Shown: positions 53,901 through 62,186 of the stretch, piece after piece
How the letters are laid out: the number at the start of each line of letters is the position of its first letter
Numbering within the stretch: position 1 is the first letter of the stretch
Assembly: GCA_002395525.1 (NCBI GenBank)
Contig: DGXE01000005.1
Location: 50,233 to 114,232 of the forward strand
Source: Ruminococcus sp. UBA4240
Lineage (GTDB): Bacteria; Bacillota; Clostridia; Oscillospirales; Ruminococcaceae
Length of the DNA: 64,000 bases
Direction of reading: 5' to 3'
Program-made: the position numbers and the translations under genes
The notes under the pieces: generated by a model
The model's input: only the letters and a program-made list of their open reading frames with translations
What the model was told of the DNA's origin: nothing
The model's database searches: none

Positions 53901-55726
53901 AGGAGCTTGCGGCAAAGCACATCTCCGAGATAGACAAGCGCACCGAGGCGCTCATCAAGAAGGAGCTGGAGGAGCTGTGCAAAAATATCGGCTCTTCACC
54001 CAAGGACAAGCTGCTTGAGATGAAGAAGAAGATAGCCGACACACCCGAGTATATCGCTCCCGGCAAGGTATTCACAGAGCAGATCGAAAAGCGCATCAAG
54101 GATCTTGAAAAAGCTGAATTCGACAAGCAGATGTCCGAGATAGACAAGCTTGACCGCAGCGCACTTGACACCTTCATGGAGGGGCTGGAGAGCCGCAAGG
54201 CCACAATGGAGCCCGCCCGCTACGAGGAAGCAAGGAAGAAGTGCACCGAGCGCAACAAGCTGCTTGAAAACGAGGAGCTGAAGAAGCTGACCGAGGGCAT
54301 CGAAAAGGCAGATCTCAAGGCGCTTACCGCTGTAAAGGAGAAGATCTCCGAGGGGGACTTCACTCCCGAATACACATATCCGTACCTGAAGAAGATAGAC
54401 GACACCATGAACAGCCGCCACGTGGAGTACTACTCGGCTCTTACCGCAAATGTAAAGAGTATGTCCCGTGCAGAGCTCCAGGTGCTGCTTGAAAAGGTGC
54501 TCGCAAACGAGAACAACGCACCCGACGATCTGCTTGCAAAGTACGTGGGCATGGTCAAGATGCGCATCCGTGAAGCGGACAAGCAGACTCTCACCGCAAA
54601 GACCCGCAATCTCATCCAGTTCAGCGAGGTACAGTCCTTTGAGCTTATCAAGGACATAAACTCCATGGACATCGACGAGCAGGCAAAGAAGGACTTTGTA
54701 CACAAGGTAGAGCTGCACATCATGAGCATCAAGACAGAGCAGCGTGCGGAATACGTGAGCAGGGCAGAGGAGCAGCTCATCGCACAGGGTCTCCCCATGG
54801 GCACATTCTATATGCCTACGGAGAAGAGCGCATCTGTATTTGAAAAGCAGTTTGAGCTGGCAAAGGCAGAGCTTTGCTCCATCGAGAACGAATACGAGCT
54901 GGGCATCCTCATCCACGAGGTAGAGGCGGGCAGCGTGAACGAAGCATATCTGCTCACTCCCGACACCCTCTACTACAGGGGCAAGGCCGGGACCTCCAAC
55001 ATCCCCGTTGACAAGATCGACAAGTTCGTGGGCAAGGGAGGTATCTTCGGCGCAAAGCTCACCGTTGAAAGAAAGGGCGAGGAGGGCGCAGTCGAGCTGC
55101 CCAACAACACCAAGGGCAAGCAGGTCGAGGCTGTTGCCTCCGTGCTCAACAACCTCATCGGCGTTATCCAGAAGAAGAATAACGAGATCAAGATGAAGGA
55201 AGCGGCAGATCTTGCACGCTACAACGACGACAAGGCAAAGGAGCTTGAACAGGAGCGCCTTGCCATCGAGGCTGTAAAGCGCAAGGAGGCAGAAGCCGCA
55301 AAGGCTAAGGAGGAAGAGGCAAAGAAGGCTGAGGAGGCAAAGAAGGCCGCCGAGGAGAAGGCAAAGGCAGCAGAAGCCGCCAAGCCCGAAAACAAGCCCA
55401 AGCCCGTATCTACTCCCAAGCCTATTGACGTAAAGGCCATCAAGCCCATAGAGGTGGTGTCTGTGGCATCTGCCGAAAAGCCGGCAGACAAGAAGCCTGA
55501 CACCAAGCCTGCTGACAAGAAGCCGGAGATCAAGGTGGAGGCAGCACCCGCAAGCAAACCTGCAGACAAGCCTGCACAGCCTGCTGCAAAGCCTGCGGAC
55601 AAGAAGGAAGAACAGGCTGCCGGTGACAAGAAGCCCACACTGCGCTTCTGCGATCAGTGCGGTGCCAAGATCCCCAACGAGAACGCAAAGTTCTGCATGG
55701 AGTGCGGCAATAAGCTGACTAAGTAA
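50915..55726 (+). CDS. Giant coiled-coil protein with PH-like domain and zinc ribbon
   Basis: About 1603 residues and no signal peptide, so cytoplasmic. A GTG at 50915 is eight bases from GGGAGG; the ATG six bases earlier is too close. Layout: an N-terminal ~190-residue globular domain (KFVQLCNQFADLFADAYFQK), a helical core of ~1100 residues built from 50-residue Lys/Glu/Ala-rich units, three of which are near-identical (residues ~607-759), a PH-like beta domain (AYLLTPDTLYYRG, ~1343-1430), a long helix rich in Lys and Ala, a Pro/Lys linker, and a C-terminal zinc ribbon CDQCGAKIP...CMECG. No known family. The unit reads as a long rod with binding modules at both ends. Confidence 0.85.
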   Translation: MDSYNDYSKFVQLCNQFADLFADAYFQKEALFCHPLKDGVIYVQCTDKEKNTHALDICKMADMLLMSRDGETFVPFELEGARKIAEESHYVYLTSLLGGEAFKAADWMIDGKHDQFIGSNEERQKAIKNGKFAAVTGDTNVYLPYRKLSCPFLYEKGTIEDPKLIVKSDVNDKLDKYIEDNLAEFDHIEVIGETEFEVLGSKIKTDRNESRCAALDKSLPLIDKLMKAIDENAAALKAVDDSFDRNALVAKALCAASDKCGVKIDEKLFEGADSSEKMVEILKKYISEKNSYGFKYAPADEKAYAASLRAIEQSSADIEVVKKDIASLLSVRPATGAVFNLARAASPADAEAVENISAFWGVQSLDAKALAEYLGNAYLPEGARGEDGKLVLEPAKAKIVLEEIEKAAARYKIKDVPAAAELKAYTESADKDSAAFRETLKTDIEGLKKQITDLEAQKTQKETVLEALDAKEPSKLKELRDKIAAVGNTDVADLIKKVDGRILSAQLDDLSAKFMDIPDKTKADTLEKELDTGKYDEVFKRHFSDRLSDARDGFARKELDILATGIKGADRKKLDDIETKIAVIKCRDAVKAPYIKQIDDRAAELEKDEVKKAFEGIASADKAKVESLKKLIADGRYRKSLTEEYDKQLDARLVELEKAEVKKAFEGIAAADKAKVESLKKLIADGKYKKEYTDEYVKALDDRLVELEKAEVKKAFEGIATADKAKVESLKKLIADGKYKKEYTDEYVKALDDRLVAIENKAFTDKCDTIPKMDKAALDAIVKELEASKLPADITDKYKKMAADRDTELTKEKIAGICKDVPAADLDKLGAIEKQLAEGKFPEELVKPFTEKIDARRKEIFRKEADTLAADVAKMAKADAAALKEKLADKKYEAQYVAKYIKQADERIDKIEKDALAAMTKDIDKLKKAELEKLAKDIEAYEARKENKAEFAEKVRAAEIKLMKAELENLSKNIPNMPRAELSKLKEALSGGDFDKELAAKHISEIDKRTEALIKKELEELCKNIGSSPKDKLLEMKKKIADTPEYIAPGKVFTEQIEKRIKDLEKAEFDKQMSEIDKLDRSALDTFMEGLESRKATMEPARYEEARKKCTERNKLLENEELKKLTEGIEKADLKALTAVKEKISEGDFTPEYTYPYLKKIDDTMNSRHVEYYSALTANVKSMSRAELQVLLEKVLANENNAPDDLLAKYVGMVKMRIREADKQTLTAKTRNLIQFSEVQSFELIKDINSMDIDEQAKKDFVHKVELHIMSIKTEQRAEYVSRAEEQLIAQGLPMGTFYMPTEKSASVFEKQFELAKAELCSIENEYELGILIHEVEAGSVNEAYLLTPDTLYYRGKAGTSNIPVDKIDKFVGKGGIFGAKLTVERKGEEGAVELPNNTKGKQVEAVASVLNNLIGVIQKKNNEIKMKEAADLARYNDDKAKELEQERLAIEAVKRKEAEAAKAKEEEAKKAEEAKKAAEEKAKAAEAAKPENKPKPVSTPKPIDVKAIKPIEVVSVASAEKPADKKPDTKPADKKPEIKVEAAPASKPADKPAQPAAKPADKKEEQAAGDKKPTLRFCDQCGAKIPNENAKFCMECGNKLTK
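52733..53191 (+). repeat. Three tandem 153-base coding repeats
   Basis: Copies at 52733-52885, 52886-53038 and 53039-53191, each coding for 51 residues beginning K(D/A)EVKKAFEGIA. Copies 2 and 3 differ by very few residues, which points to recent duplication. Confidence 0.92.
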
Positions 55727-55791
55727 GCCGAAGTCTATTACGTGTGCGCCGAAAGGTGCACACGTAAAAATAAAAGAAGAGAGGGATATTT

Positions 55792-56466
55792 ATGAAAAAG
55801 TACATCGCTGAGTTCATCGGCACATTCACGCTGGTATTCGTGGGCTGCGGCACTGCAATGCTTGTGGGCTGCGACGCCGCAAACGGCTGCGGATATGTGC
55901 TCACCGCCCTTGCATTCGGCCTTACTATAGTTGCCATGGCATACAGCATCGGCAACATATCGGGCTGCCACATCAACCCCGCTGTATCCCTTGCAATGCT
56001 TATAAACGGCAAGCTGACAGCAAAGGACTTCTGCGGATATGTCATTGCCCAGATATTAGGCGCACTTGCGGGCTCTGCCTGCACTCTCATCATCCCCAAC
56101 GACATGACAGGCGGCATGGGGACAAACGGCCTTGCAGGCGTGAACGGAAGCCTTTTTGCAGGCTGCGCCGCTGAGGTCATCATGACCTGCATATTCCTGC
56201 TGGCAATTCTCGGTGTCACCAGTGACAAGGCAAAGCACGGCTCCTTCGGCGGCTTGGTTATAGGCCTCTCCCTGGTGCTTGTACACCTTATCGGCATAGG
56301 TCTCACAGGCTGCTCTGTAAACCCTGCAAGAAGCATAGGCCCTGCGATCATGAACGCCATAGTAAACGGCTCCATCGATGTACCCGCACTCATCGTGTTC
56401 ATCGTAGGTCCCTGCATCGGTGCAGCAATTGCAGCGCTTGTATACAAGCAGCTTGAAAAGGAATGA
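55792..56466 (+). CDS. Aquaporin / MIP-family channel
   Basis: 224 residues with six membrane segments and two half helices carrying the NPA motifs: GCHINPAVSLAM near residue 62 and GCSVNPARSIGP near residue 178. Selectivity residues look closer to AqpZ-type water channels than to the longer glycerol facilitators. Has its own terminator; an ACGTGTGCGCC-GAAA-GGTGCACACGT hairpin precedes it (55739-55765). Confidence 0.93.
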   Translation: MKKYIAEFIGTFTLVFVGCGTAMLVGCDAANGCGYVLTALAFGLTIVAMAYSIGNISGCHINPAVSLAMLINGKLTAKDFCGYVIAQILGALAGSACTLIIPNDMTGGMGTNGLAGVNGSLFAGCAAEVIMTCIFLLAILGVTSDKAKHGSFGGLVIGLSLVLVHLIGIGLTGCSVNPARSIGPAIMNAIVNGSIDVPALIVFIVGPCIGAAIAALVYKQLEKE

Positions 56467-56481
56467 ACTGAATAGCCTTCA

Positions 56482-56516
56482 ACCCTCCGTCTGAGTGATT
56501 CAGACGGAGGGTTTTT
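56482..56516 (+). terminator. Terminator of the aquaporin gene
   Basis: Stem ACCCTCCGTCTG/CAGACGGAGGGT, seven-base loop, TTTTT. Confidence 0.93.
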
Positions 56517-56613
56517 CTCTGCACAGCTGTATTCAGCCTAACTGCACATTATAAAATGCGGGAAACAGTGCAAAATCGGCGATATGCACAATGAAAATTG
56601 CTCCCTGTTCCGC

Positions 56614-56642
56614 TTGACAAAAGGGCTCAACTATGGTATAAT
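56614..56642 (+). promoter_or_regulatory. Promoter of rpsF-ssb-rpsR
   Basis: TTGACA (56614-56619), 17 bases, TATAAT (56637-56642). Confidence 0.85.
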
Positions 56643-56649
56643 AACGTTT

Positions 56650-56735
56650 GCTATTCTCGATAACATCGAGAATGATTTCCCGATAACATCGGGAATGATT
56701 CCTTGCCCGTCTTAGCGGCGGGTAAATCCAAGAGG
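56650..56735 (+). promoter_or_regulatory. rpsF leader with repeated hairpins
   Basis: Two near-identical hairpins, ATTCTCGATAACATCGAGAAT and the next, with TTCCCGAT/ATCGGGAA, form a tandem direct repeat (CGATAACATCG.GAATGATT twice). A third stem CCCG/CGGG lies before the ribosome site. Leaders of rpsF operons in many bacteria bind the S6:S18 complex to control the operon; this one may be its counterpart. Confidence 0.45.
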
Positions 56736-56747
56736 AGGTGCAAAACA

Positions 56748-57038
56748 ATGGCAAAGAATATCGGATCCTATGAAGCAATGGTAGTTTACAGCCTCAGCGG
56801 AGGCGAAGACGCTGTCAAGGCTCTGACCGAGAAATTCAAGGCTATGATCGAGGCAAACGGCACTCTCGAATCTGTTGACGAGTGGGGCAAGAGAAAGCTT
56901 GCATATCTCATCAACGACGAGGCCGACGGTTACTATGTGCTCTACACATTCACCGCTGCCCCTGAATTCCCTGCTGAATTTGATCGTGTTCTGAAGATCA
57001 CCGACGGCGTTATGCGTTCAATGATCATCGCAAAGTAA
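56748..57038 (+). CDS. rpsF: Ribosomal protein bS6
   Basis: 96 residues. SYEAMVVYSLSGGEDAVKAL, WGKRKLAYLINDEADGYYVL and ITDGVMRSMIIAK match bS6 over full length. Binds 16S rRNA together with bS18. ATG at 56748 follows AGAGGAGGTG. First gene of the rpsF-ssb-rpsR operon. Confidence 0.96.
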   Translation: MAKNIGSYEAMVVYSLSGGEDAVKALTEKFKAMIEANGTLESVDEWGKRKLAYLINDEADGYYVLYTFTAAPEFPAEFDRVLKITDGVMRSMIIAK

Positions 57039-57072
57039 AGTAAGAAGAAGTTAAGGTAAAGGAGACTGTGTT

Positions 57073-57702
57073 ATGTTAGGTGCATGTTCGATTAATAAAG
57101 TTGTATTGATGGGTAATCTGACCAACGATCTTGAACTCAGGCAGACTGCTAATGGTTTTTCCACCTGCAGATTCACACTGGCCGTAACAAGAGGCTACCA
57201 GAATCAGAACGGTGAGAGGGAAACTGATTTTATCACCTGTATTGCGTGGCGTTCCACTGCGGAATTTATATGCCGCAATTTCTCCAAGGGCTCAAAGATC
57301 ATCCTGACGGGTGAGCTTCGTGCCCACAGCTATGAGGACCGCAATCATCCCGACGTAAGGCACTATGTGACCGAGGTCGAGGTGGATGAGGTCACCTATG
57401 GCGAGACCCGTGCTGCTGCACAGGCAAGAGGCCAGAATGTTGGCGGCCAGGGCGGCTATAACGGCGGCTACCAGAATCAGGGCGGTTACCAGGGCGGCAG
57501 TCAGGGGAGCTATCAGGGAGGTTACCAGAACCAGGGCGGCTACCAGAGCGGCAACAATTATCAGGGAGGCGGCTACCAGAATCAGGGCGGCTACAACTCC
57601 CAGCCTGCTCATGACAGCCAGCAGGGCCAGTCGAATATGTCCGTAGGCGATCTCAGTGATTTCACCGAGGTCATCAGCGATAACACTGTTCTTCCTTTCT
57701 AA
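57073..57702 (+). CDS. ssb: Single-stranded DNA-binding protein
   Basis: 209 residues. N-terminal OB-fold: INKVVLMGNLTNDLELRQT, CRFTLAVTRG, DFITCIAWRSTAEF. The linker (residues ~120-185) is a Gly/Tyr/Gln repeat of about GGYQNQ units. The tip ends SDNTVLPF instead of the usual DDDxPF, so the acidic charge of the partner-binding peptide is reduced. Protects single-stranded DNA and recruits repair and replication proteins. Middle gene of the operon. Confidence 0.95.
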   Translation: MLGACSINKVVLMGNLTNDLELRQTANGFSTCRFTLAVTRGYQNQNGERETDFITCIAWRSTAEFICRNFSKGSKIILTGELRAHSYEDRNHPDVRHYVTEVEVDEVTYGETRAAAQARGQNVGGQGGYNGGYQNQGGYQGGSQGSYQGGYQNQGGYQSGNNYQGGGYQNQGGYNSQPAHDSQQGQSNMSVGDLSDFTEVISDNTVLPF

Positions 57703-57733
57703 TGAACTGCTTCGCTGAATAGGAGGTTTAGTA

Positions 57734-57982
57734 ATGGAAAAGGATAGAGAAAGAGGTCCCCGCGGCGCTAAGAGGACCCGCAAGAAGGTCTGCGCTTTCT
57801 GTGCAGACAGGATCGACAGGATCGATTACAAGGATACCGCAAGGCTCAGAAAGTGCATGACAGAGCGTGCAAAGATACTCCCCAGAAGAGTTACAGGTGC
57901 CTGCGCATTCCATCAGAGAGAGCTCACCGTTGCCATCAAGCGTGCAAGGTATATCGCTCTTCTCCCTTATATCTCTGACTAA
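57734..57982 (+). CDS. rpsR: Ribosomal protein bS18
   Basis: 82 residues. VCAFCADRIDRIDYKD, LRKCMTERAKILPRRVTG and LTVAIKRARYIALLPY are the bS18 signature; it keeps a cysteine pair CAFC near the start, as zinc-binding forms do. Binds bS6 in the 30S platform. Strong GGAGG before the ATG. Confidence 0.96.
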   Translation: MEKDRERGPRGAKRTRKKVCAFCADRIDRIDYKDTARLRKCMTERAKILPRRVTGACAFHQRELTVAIKRARYIALLPYISD

Positions 57983-57988
57983 AACGAT

Positions 57989-58019
57989 GATCCCCACCCG
58001 AAAGGGTGGGGATCTTTTT
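57989..58019 (+). terminator. Terminator of the rpsF operon
   Basis: 11-base-pair stem GATCCCCACCC/GGGTGGGGATC, GAAA loop, TTTTT. Confidence 0.95.
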
Positions 58020-58028
58020 GCGTTAAGG

Positions 58029-58592
58029 TCATGCATTGTCATCTGTTATTGCAGTAGCTGATGCAGGTGCGGAAGCTGTCTTTTCATCATCCGCAGGCAC
58101 TGCCTCCGGGGCGAGCCTGCCGTGCTTGGAGCCTATGAACTGCCCTATGAGGAACACCGCCAGACATATGCTGGAAAATACTACTCCCGATATGAGGGAG
58201 TCCATATTTTTGAGCACAGGCACTGTAAGCAGGGCATCAGGCCCTAACAGCTTGCTGTATTCACCTGCAAGGTACAGCTTTATGTCGAACTTACGGGGGT
58301 CATCTGCCACCTTGTCGGACATGGCAGCGATTATGGGGGGTATGGTCCAGTAAAGGGCGGTGAACACCGCAAACCCCGGCTTGTTGAGCAGTCCTCTTGT
58401 AAATGAGGTGTACAGCCACACAGCCACCATAACAGCGGCGGCTATCATCAGCAGCACCTTCATCAGCACTGCGGAGGGCACGTGCTCGAACTGCCAGAAA
58501 CTGCAGGTCAGGGGCACAACAGCGCATATGATACACGCCTCGGCGGTGTGTATTTTTTTTTCGTGTTTGATTAGCAGATCTAACATTTGCAT
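58029..58592 (-). CDS. Hypothetical membrane protein
   Basis: 187 residues with four hydrophobic segments (ACIICAVVPLTCSFW, VLLMIAAAVMVAVWLYT, FTALYWTIPPIIAAM, SSICLAVFLIGQFIG) and a short low-complexity Ala/Asp-rich C-terminus. No family recognised. 14 bases downstream of queH on the same strand, so co-transcribed. Confidence 0.6.
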   Translation of the reverse strand: MQMLDLLIKHEKKIHTAEACIICAVVPLTCSFWQFEHVPSAVLMKVLLMIAAAVMVAVWLYTSFTRGLLNKPGFAVFTALYWTIPPIIAAMSDKVADDPRKFDIKLYLAGEYSKLLGPDALLTVPVLKNMDSLISGVVFSSICLAVFLIGQFIGSKHGRLAPEAVPADDEKTASAPASATAITDDNA

Positions 58593-58606
58593 CTATCCTT
58601 TGTGTT

Positions 58607-59242
58607 TCAGGAGTTTCCCCTGCGGCGTTCGCTCTCAGCCTTTGAAAAGACACAGCCGCAGTAGTCCTGCCTGTATATGCAGTATTCCCTGCAAAGCTCC
58701 GTGGAACGTTTGAAGCCGTTTCTCTTCTTGAAGTCGGAGAAGAGCCAGGGCACCTTGTACTCCTGCGTCAGCTCAGCGCCGATGGAATTGAGCCACTCGG
58801 CGTTCTTATGGGGACTTATGGAGAGGGTGGTGGTGAAGTAGTCAAAGCCCTCCCGTGCGGCAAGGCGTGCAGTCTCCTCCAGACGGAGACGGTAGCATAT
58901 TTTGCACCGCTCTCCCCCCTCGGGATCTCCCTCATGCCCCTTTACAGCGGCATAGAACTCCTCGCTGCGGTAGTCGCTGCCTATGAAGTGGATGGGATGC
59001 TTCACGGGGATGCGGTCGATGAACCTGCACTGCTCGTCGATGCGCTTGTAAAATTCCTCCTCCGGATAGATATTGGGATTGAAATAGAATACGGTCATCT
59101 CAAAGTATTCCGTAAGGTACTCTATCACATAGGAGGAGCAGGGCGCACAGCAGGAATGGAGCAGCAGGCGGGGCACAGCCCCGGATGTGACTATCTTCTC
59201 AAGCTCCCTGTCCAGCATAAGCTGGTAGTTTTTCTTTTCCAT
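58607..59242 (-). CDS. queH: Epoxyqueuosine reductase QueH
   Basis: 211 residues of the QueH (DUF208) family, which performs the last step of queuosine synthesis in tRNA, reducing epoxyqueuosine to queuosine. Cysteine motifs LLHSCCAPCSSY near residue 28 and a later CKICYRLR and CREYCIYRQDYCGC bind the iron-sulfur cluster. Starts four bases from the SGNH gene stop. Confidence 0.94.
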   Translation of the reverse strand: MEKKNYQLMLDRELEKIVTSGAVPRLLLHSCCAPCSSYVIEYLTEYFEMTVFYFNPNIYPEEEFYKRIDEQCRFIDRIPVKHPIHFIGSDYRSEEFYAAVKGHEGDPEGGERCKICYRLRLEETARLAAREGFDYFTTTLSISPHKNAEWLNSIGAELTQEYKVPWLFSDFKKRNGFKRSTELCREYCIYRQDYCGCVFSKAESERRRGNS

Positions 59243-59246
59243 AGGC

Positions 59247-60632
59247 TTAGCTGTCGGATGCAGCAGGCTTTTCCTTCAGGGCGATGTCAAGCTCACTGGG
59301 GGCAACAACAGCTTCCGTTCCCTCTTTGTCTTCCGCAGGAGCGGTCTCCGCCGTGTTCGCCTGTGTGCCCTCTTCGGGGCTTTCCTCAACAGTTTTCCTG
59401 ACCTTTTTCACCGCTGATGTTTCTTCCTCTGTCTTATCCTCTGCGATCACGGTCGTTTCCTCCGCCTTCTTTTCGGAGGAGGACTTTTTGCCATCAGTTT
59501 TTTTCTTCACTGCCTTTTTCGCAGCACCCGTGTCTTCCATATCCTGTGAGGTCTCCTCCGCCTGCGCTTCTGCCTGTGCGGCAAGGGCTGCCTCGTCAAG
59601 CTCCTTGACCGTCCTCTCTATCTTTGAGAGCACTACCTTGTATGCACCGGGCTTGAAATGCATCCCGTCGGACTCGGCAAATGCGGATGAGAAATAGCCG
59701 TACTCGTCCTTGAGATCCTCAGCCACGTTGATGAAGATAACACCCTTTTCCTCTGCAAAGTCCTTCAGGTCTGCATTGTACTCGTTTATCTTCTCCATGA
59801 CGTTTACATCTTCAACGGTGCTGTCATACCCCGGAGTTACGGGGGTAACGGATATGAGGTATATCTTTGAATCGGGGGATGCCTCCTGTATGATGCCCAC
59901 AAGACTGTCAATGGAGGAGATCATTGCGGAATTGGAGAGCCACTGTATGCCGTTGGAGCCCAGCATTACATACACTCTTTCGGGCTTGGTGTAGTGGAGC
60001 ATATCAGCCACATACAGATCCCCGTAGCAGGTGGACACCCGCTTTGTCAGCACGGTGTTGGGGTTCAGTCCCACCTTGGCAAATACGTTCTTGTCCTTTA
60101 AAAACCCGTAGAGGGAATATCCTGTGGAAATGGAATCCCCTATGAACAGGTCATTCCTGAAAAAGTCGTAGTCGTATTCCGTCTGTTCGTCAGCTGTCAC
60201 CACAGTGGAGGGTGCTTCGGCAGTGACCGTGGTCTCCGGCACAGGTGCGGCAGTGGTAACAGGGGACGGTACCGTCTCCGACTGCACCTCGGTAACGGGC
60301 AGAACGGGTGCGGCTGTGGTCACAGCAGCTGTTGTTACCGTTGGTGCCGTCTCAGACACGGTGGTGTTTGCCGCCACCTTCTGGGCTGCCTTCGGCACAG
60401 CTGCCGTAGTTTCGGCAGTTGTCCCGGCAACAGTTTCCGAAACAGTCTCCGTGGGGGTATTGCCCCTGTCGGAAATATCTATATATGCAGTAGTGTTTGC
60501 AGCGGCATCTGACTGGGGCAGGGGATCTGTCACCAGAGTTTCCTCCGCCATCACCCTGTCCCTGCCGGCGGAGCATCCCGTCAGCAGACACAGGCAGGCG
60601 CACGATAGGGCAAACACTTTCTTATAGTTCAT
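59247..60632 (-). CDS. SGNH/GDSL hydrolase lipoprotein
   Basis: 461 residues. Signal peptide with lipobox LCLLTGC. A ~110-residue Thr/Val/Pro-rich linker follows, then an SGNH domain: block I DLFIGDSISTGY (catalytic Ser), block III YVMLGSNGIQW, and block V DGMHFKPGAYK (Asp and His). The C-terminal ~110 residues are low-complexity Lys/Glu/Thr. Acts outside the membrane as an esterase, perhaps on acetylated wall or polysaccharide. First in an operon with queH. Confidence 0.88.
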   Translation of the reverse strand: MNYKKVFALSCACLCLLTGCSAGRDRVMAEETLVTDPLPQSDAAANTTAYIDISDRGNTPTETVSETVAGTTAETTAAVPKAAQKVAANTTVSETAPTVTTAAVTTAAPVLPVTEVQSETVPSPVTTAAPVPETTVTAEAPSTVVTADEQTEYDYDFFRNDLFIGDSISTGYSLYGFLKDKNVFAKVGLNPNTVLTKRVSTCYGDLYVADMLHYTKPERVYVMLGSNGIQWLSNSAMISSIDSLVGIIQEASPDSKIYLISVTPVTPGYDSTVEDVNVMEKINEYNADLKDFAEEKGVIFINVAEDLKDEYGYFSSAFAESDGMHFKPGAYKVVLSKIERTVKELDEAALAAQAEAQAEETSQDMEDTGAAKKAVKKKTDGKKSSSEKKAEETTVIAEDKTEEETSAVKKVRKTVEESPEEGTQANTAETAPAEDKEGTEAVVAPSELDIALKEKPAASDS

Positions 60633-60780
60633 GGTGCATTACTCCGTAAAGCTGAAATCAAAGTAAAAGCTGTCGGTTTTACCAGTCTTTATTATACCAC
60701 AACAAGGGGAAAAATCAAAGAAAATGCCGAAAAAATATTATACATAAATATCTGCATTTCCTGTCACAGTTTTGTGCAAC

Positions 60781-60977
60781 TAGAAGCTAGGGGTTAGGGG
60801 CTAGGGGCTAGACAAGCTGACAGAGAATCAGTCACTATTGTCCTCTTTGATTGTCCTTCTTTTCCTGCAAAAGCTACGCTTTTGCACAGGATAGAGGGAG
60901 TAAAGCTGTATAGTCATCATCAGCTTTTCTGGCACCCAGACGCCTAACACCTAGCTACCTAACCCCTAGCTACCTAG
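60781..60977. repeat. Heptamer-repeat composite element, copy 9
   Basis: GGGGCTA/GGGGTTA heptamers (60784-60812), core with AGCTGACAGAGA, TCCTCTTT and a GCAAAAGC/GCTTTTGC hairpin (60867-60885), then CCTAACA/CCTAGCT heptamers (60943-60977) overlapping the aroC stop. The 337-base gap 60633-60969 is mostly this element plus AT-rich leader before it. Confidence 0.8.
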
Positions 60978-62076
60978 TATAGAATCGCTTTATGCCGTCA
61001 AGGCGGGCTGCCATGTTTTCAAGGAGGAGATCCGCAGTTACAAGGGCTGCCATTGCCTCAACCACCACTACAGCCCTGGGGACGATGACAGGGTCATGCC
61101 GCCCCTTTATGCGTATCTCACGCTCTGCACCGTCCTTGTCAACAGTGCGCTGGGCAGCGGATACGGAGGGTGTGGCCTTGAATGCAGCTCGCACCACCAC
61201 GGGTGAGATGCCGTCGCTCATGCCCCCCAGGATACCTCCTGAATTGTTGGAGCCCTTTGTGACCGTGCCGTCAGCGGAGATAAGGAAGGGGTCGTTGTCC
61301 TCGGTGCCGCATTTACCTGCTGCCTCAAAGCCTGCCCCTATCTCCACGCCCTTTACAGCTCCTATGGACATTACAGCCTGGGCAAGGCGGGCATCGTACT
61401 TGTCAAACACAGTTTCCCCAAGGCCTGCGGGAATGCCCTTTATGACACATTCCACAACGCCCCCGGCGGAATCACCCTTTTCACGCAGCCCCCGCAGATA
61501 CTCCTGCGCCCTCCGGGATGCGCCGCTGTCGGGCATACACAGGGGATCGGACAGGGCAAGGGCAATGTCGCCGTTTTGTACATCAGCCCTTATATCCCCG
61601 ATGGAAAGGGTATAGGCGTTTACGGCTATGCCCATTTCCCCAAGGAGCTTTGCGGCAACAGCGCCGGCGGCTACCCTTGCGGCTGTTTCCCGCCCGGAGG
61701 AGCGCCCGCCCCCACGATAGTCACGGATGCCGTACTTCTGATCAAAGGTGTAGTCAGCGTGACCGGGGCGGTACACCTGTGCAATTTCGCTGTAATCCCC
61801 GGAGCGCTGGGTCTTGTTCATTATGGCAATGGATATGGGAGTGCCTGTGGTGACCCCTTCGAAGACACCCGACAGTATCTCTGCGGTGTCGCTCTCGCTG
61901 CGGGGAGTGGCAAACTCGTTCCTGCCGGGCTTCCTGCGGTCAAGATAGGGCTGTATATCCTCCTCACAGAGGCTGAGCCCAGCAGGACAGCCGTCGATGA
62001 CAACGCCTATCCCCTTGCCGTGGGATTCCCCCCATGTGCTTATCCTGAATATTTTTCCAAAAACCGAACCTGCCAT
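60970..62076 (-). CDS. aroC: Chorismate synthase
   Basis: 368 residues. WGESHGKGIGVVIDGCPAG (signature 1), PGHADYTFDQKYGIRDYRGG (signature 2, in two parts) and RGGGRSSGRETAARVAAGAV (signature 3 region). Last step of the shikimate pathway: EPSP to chorismate, with reduced FMN. Its last codon and stop fall in a heptamer arm. Confidence 0.96.
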   Translation of the reverse strand: MAGSVFGKIFRISTWGESHGKGIGVVIDGCPAGLSLCEEDIQPYLDRRKPGRNEFATPRSESDTAEILSGVFEGVTTGTPISIAIMNKTQRSGDYSEIAQVYRPGHADYTFDQKYGIRDYRGGGRSSGRETAARVAAGAVAAKLLGEMGIAVNAYTLSIGDIRADVQNGDIALALSDPLCMPDSGASRRAQEYLRGLREKGDSAGGVVECVIKGIPAGLGETVFDKYDARLAQAVMSIGAVKGVEIGAGFEAAGKCGTEDNDPFLISADGTVTKGSNNSGGILGGMSDGISPVVVRAAFKATPSVSAAQRTVDKDGAEREIRIKGRHDPVIVPRAVVVVEAMAALVTADLLLENMAARLDGIKRFYTR

Positions 62077-62169
62077 AAATTCCAACCCCTAACATTACTT
62101 GGTGCCTTTGATTATACCATATCCCCGCCCGCTTTGCAAGAGCTTTGACCCACTCATTCATTACGGATC

Positions 62170-62186
62170 ATTACAATTTGGTAACA
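62170..62186 (-). promoter_or_regulatory. WalR-like box between aroC and the G5/3D gene
   Basis: TGTTAC-CAAAT-TGTAAT on the minus strand, a full match to TGTWAH-N5-TGTWAH. The 600-base gap between 62077 and 62691 otherwise holds AT-rich sequence and half boxes. Confidence 0.45.
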
